64,000 nt of DNA. It comes from Uloborus plumipes (lineage: Eukaryota; Arthropoda; Arachnida; Araneae; Uloboridae). The notes under the pieces were generated by a model. It was not told the DNA's origin, searched no databases, and saw only the letters and a program-made list of their open reading frames with translations. The DNA lies in the NCBI GenBank assembly GCA_038373865.1, contig JAXGGA010001049.1:62001-126000 (forward strand), in the 5' to 3' direction. Position 1 is the stretch's first letter, and each line of letters opens with the position of its first letter. The translations under genes and the position numbers were made by a program. Shown here one piece after another: positions 61,110 to 64,000 of the stretch.

Positions 61110-61581
61110 CAGTAGCCCCTCGTTATATCGCGCCTCTTAATATCGCTCTTTTCTTTTGTCTCCCAAAAAAAAAAAAACTTTTAGTTCGAAACCGTTTTTG
61201 AGAAAATATGTAAGGTGCTTGGAAAAGATCTCTGTCTCATTCATTTTGTGGCAAAAAAGACACGGTATAGGCCAATTACAAATTTGCGGGGGAAAACAAT
61301 CGGCCGATGATACAGCAGCAGCATGTTTTCCTGGTGAATTGAATCGAAAAATTGTTGAGCTAGACTTGGTAGATGAGCAAATCTATAATGTGGATGAAGC
61401 TGCGCACAACTAGAAAATGCTTCCAGATAAAACTCAAGATTTCACGGCGAATAAAGGAATTTTTATGTATGTGTACGTATAATTTACTTGCATGCTGGAA
61501 AGAAAACTATTTTTAATGACCTTGGTTATACCGCGCTTTTTTCTCGTCCCCCGAAAAACGCGATATAACGAGGGGTTACTG
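61110..61581 (+). mobile_element. Tigger/pogo-like element with internal deletion
   Basis: Ends CAGTAGCCCCTCGTTATATC and, inverted, CAGTAACCCCTCGTTATATC, continuing GCG, flanked by TA (61108-61109 and 61582-61583). The uninterrupted TGCTAAATATTTCCCG in duplicate B (62079-62302) is the empty site and fixes both ends to the base. At 472 bp it keeps a transposase fragment only. Confidence 0.93.
61156..61440 (+). pseudogene. Tigger-type transposase fragment
   Basis: After MSPKKKKTFSSKP the frame reads RHGIGQLQICGGKQSADDTA, then FPGELNRKIVEL and DEQIYNVDEAAHN, a stop, and KMLPDKT. This is the start of the DDE_1 catalytic domain of Tigger/jerky-like transposases (family pattern EQIYNxDETGLxWKxLP), with the first catalytic Asp in NVDE kept but ETGL damaged and the Trp codon turned into a stop. 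The rest of the domain is deleted. Confidence 0.85.
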
Positions 61582-62078
61582 TATTTCCCGATTTCTCAAT
61601 AAAAGTTGGAATGATTCAAAATTTACTTGGATTAACTAGGCAATATTTTTTTTAACTGACACATTATGAACAATTAAAGAAACCCTATGCGATTTCTTTT
61701 TTAAAAGTGCATTTTTAACATATGAAAAAAGAGATAAAGCCTTGCGTTGAACATATGTGGAAGGGGATCTTAAAATTTACAACCATAGCCAAAATTGTGA
61801 GACACCTTTTCTTAAACACTTAAATATTCATTACAGTATCATCTCGTCAAAATGATTATACAATTCACAATTATTTTGAATTATGTGTTAGTGGTACTTG
61901 TATTGTGAAATTGTATGCAAATCAGAAAAGCGAGTTGATGTAAAAAGTCTTTTTTTCACAAATGTATTTCCAGTATTTGTTTTATTTTACTTAACATCAG
62001 TTTCTTATTCAGCGGATGAGATTTTTTAGAAGTGATTTTTTTACAATTCTATACAAACTTAATAAATTTTCATGTATT

Positions 62079-62302
62079 GTGTATGTAAATGCTTGTGGGT
62101 CATTCATGGTGTTAGACAAGCGAGTTGCTAAATATTTCCCGATTTCTCAATAAAAGTTAAAATGATTCAAAATTTACTTGGATAAACTAAGCAATATTTT
62201 TTTCTTTACTGATACATCTATGAAGTTATGAAGCATTAAAGAAACCATATGCCATTTCTTTTCTAAAAGCGCATTTTTAACATATGGAAAAAGAGATCAA
62301 GC
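62079..62302. repeat. Segmental duplicate B (empty site)
   Basis: Copy of the flanks of the Tigger-like element without the element. The junction GCTAAATATTTCCCG shows a single TA. A few substitutions and an extra TATGAAGT-like segment separate it from duplicate A. Confidence 0.88.
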
Positions 62303-63590
62303 ATGCATCTATGCATAGCTGCATTGTTATGTGAAGAAATTCTGTAAATTTTTAGCTTGCTATGAACAACTCGTTAAATGTTACACAGAGGCAGAATGGT
62401 TGCGTGAAAAGAGATTCAGGTTTGACAAGTTGATAAGGTGATCTGCCTGCTCATTTCCGACGTGTCACAATGATTTGAAATCCATCGGAAAGCCACACTT
62501 TCCCCGCTGAAAAAGTTTCATTTCACAGAAATGGACTTAGATTTTTATCACTTTAAATTTGTAGGTGACAAAACAGCTACTTCTTAATCAATTAGAAACA
62601 TAATTTTGCATTCATGACTGTTTTTTAAGCTTCTAATTACAAATGATATAGTCGCTATGTACCGTCGAAATTGTCAATGCTTTCCAACCGGATAGCTAAC
62701 ACTGAAAGTTCTCGCACCAGCATTTTTTCTTTTACATCTTCAGTTGAACACCTGTTTTCAGGAGGGTAATTTTTCTGTTCAGAAGCCAAAGCTGCATTTT
62801 TTAACTCACTTGAGAACAAAAATTCGGAAGAAACAAACACATGAGCTGAATTTGTTTACGCAGTAGCTTGGCACCCCGCCGTCTCGTTGCCCATAACAAC
62901 GTCTACAGTAAAGATTGCAGCGATCCTGGCGGAAAAGTGAAATTTTATCGCCGTTTTTAGGTGTTGCCACACGTAGGAGATTTCTCTCCTTCTTTTATCT
63001 CCATGATCTCATCATAAGAAGAAAAAACTATTGGCATTGTTCTGAAATTAACACATTACAACACGAAATAATTGGATATGGTTGTCATGCCGATTTTTTC
63101 ATAAAAATGTTAGCATGTTGCTATAGCCTCTTTTAAAAAGCTTGTTTCTTCTGAGCTCCTATTTCTTCTACTTGGCTTGCAAATATTCATATTTTGATGT
63201 TTCTAAGAATCATTATATTTATGGATAAATAGGTAAAGTTTTTTTAAAACCATTTCTAATCTATAAAAGAGGGGAAAAATTGAATTAAAATCTGTGAGAA
63301 CATTGCTTCAAATCCGAATTTGTTTTAATAGCATTTTGCAATGATTTTCAATACGGCATCTAACCTCAAAGGTAAGAGTCATCTTAGGTAAACATTGGGG
63401 TAAGATGCCGAAATGCAAGCGTTTTAAAATTATTAAATTTCGGAAGTAAAATATTGTTTTCCAAAGCAATAATTTGCTCTTAATATTTCTTTCATCTGAA
63501 GTTTAATCAGTTATGGTCAATGGAAACAAACTCTATTAAAACACTTGTGGTTGCTTTTTCAAATAAACTTTCAGTGAGTATAGACTAGGC
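62303..63590. other. Non-coding right part
   Basis: The - strand frame 62655-62840 (ending ELSVLAIRLESIDNFDGT) is open for 61 codons with ordinary composition, but I recognise no family. The repeat fragment at 62930-62997 is the inverted partner of 55953-56003. At 63395 GGGGTAAGATGCCGAAATGC may be the end of an element. Confidence 0.4.
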
Positions 63591-63602
63591 AACATATATG
63601 GG

Positions 63603-64000
63603 CGATTCTCTGTAAACTCGTCATTTTTCACACGAAATCTGTCCGGGCACGGTTTTTTGAAATGTTCGTGTAATTATAATGCTATTGCTCAGAAAATGAA
63701 TCTATTACTTTGGTTTGAAAGAGGCCCAATTGAAGTTTGTGTTTTTCTGATAAATTATGGTAGGGGTAAGTCCCCCGCCTAGTATAACTAGGCAGGGGAC
63801 TGTGCCAGGTGACTGTGTTTTTGCTCTATGTTGCGTAATATCTGCAAAACTATTGGAACATAATTAGTTACGAGACTACCTATAAATTTAGGCACAAATC
63901 GTGGATATGATAACTAATATGTTTTATAATTAAATTAATTGACATTAATAAAATCACTTCCCAGAGGACTGTTTTCGCAACGACCCTGATGCATACTTTC
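63603..64000. mobile_element. Possible left end of another GGGC-type element, cut by the window
   Basis: GGGCGATTCTCTGTAAACTC resembles the GGGCAATTCCACGGTAACTT end of the elements at 46395 and 52055. The right end would lie beyond the window, so neither the pairing nor a target duplication can be checked. Confidence 0.3.
63769..63801. repeat. Strong hairpin
   Basis: AGTCCCCCGCCTAGT and ACTAGGCAGGGGACT pair with one C-A mismatch around the three-base loop ATA. A 15-base stem with many G-C pairs stands out in this AT-rich sequence. It has no T-run after it on either strand, and its role is unknown. Confidence 0.85.

Larger units (their letters stand above)
61053..61740. repeat. Segmental duplicate A (carries the Tigger-like insertion)
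   Basis: Outside the insertion, about 215 bases from GTGTATGTAAATGCTTGTGG to AAAAAGAGATAAAGC match 62079-62302, in the same orientation. Confidence 0.88.

Overview
This is arthropod-type eukaryotic nuclear DNA. It is AT-rich, its genes are broken into short exons with GT-AG (once GC-AG) introns of 0.1 to 11 kb, and the rest is dense in DNA transposons. A chelicerate, possibly a spider, is my guess from the protease architecture and the transposon mix; nothing in the window proves it. There is no operon, CRISPR array, rRNA or convincing tRNA.

Two host genes are visible, both S1-family serine proteases, placed tail to tail. Gene A (+ strand, four 3' exons between 3135 and 23460) encodes the protease domain from just after the activation peptide to the stop. 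It carries His, Asp and Ser of the catalytic triad, but its S1 pocket reads Gly189/Asp226 rather than the trypsin pair Asp189/Gly226. Gene B (- strand, six exons between 49891 and 31880) encodes a six-cysteine CLIP-like module, the activation site (K|IVGG) and a complete trypsin-like protease domain with Asp189. All intron positions and phases that can be compared match between the two genes (PWQ| phase 0, after HCVx phase 2, five residues after GWG phase 1, CQ|GDSGG phase 0), so they are ancient paralogues. The 5' ends of both genes were not found.

The introns and flanks hold a stratified record of DNA transposition. Gene A intron 1 has a non-autonomous Helitron (7743-10270) with a pogo-like MITE inside it. 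Gene A intron 3 has a pogo-like element (12961-15041) carrying a nested element with 4-bp target duplications, a Tc1-like DD36E element (15230-16447), a TA-flanked repeat element (17974-19264) and a pogo element with a recognisable decayed transposase (19469-21621). Gene B intron 1 has a hAT-like element (40377-43518) holding a Tc1-like element, a hAT MITE and a degenerate tandem array, then a second hAT-like element (45282-48817) split by a 1,983-bp transposon. A second copy of that transposon lies upstream in inverted orientation (52055-54045), so gene B's CLIP-like exon sits in the loop between two ~2-kb inverted arms. Two piggyBac-type MITEs (29360, 38267), two copies of a 250-bp MITE (1091, 36883), a hAT MITE (58704) and an internally deleted Tigger-like element (61110) complete the set. 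The Tigger-like element has its empty-site paralogue preserved 1 kb away.

The most interesting unclassified material is a group of elements with 4-bp target duplications: GTGTC...GACAC at 13175-14559 and the two GGGCAATTCCA copies at 46395 and 52055. They carry decayed proteins with a CGGQN core or with MPLxSAEK and WKWP ends, and many internal copies of a near-palindromic motif. No reverse transcriptase or LTR was recognised anywhere.
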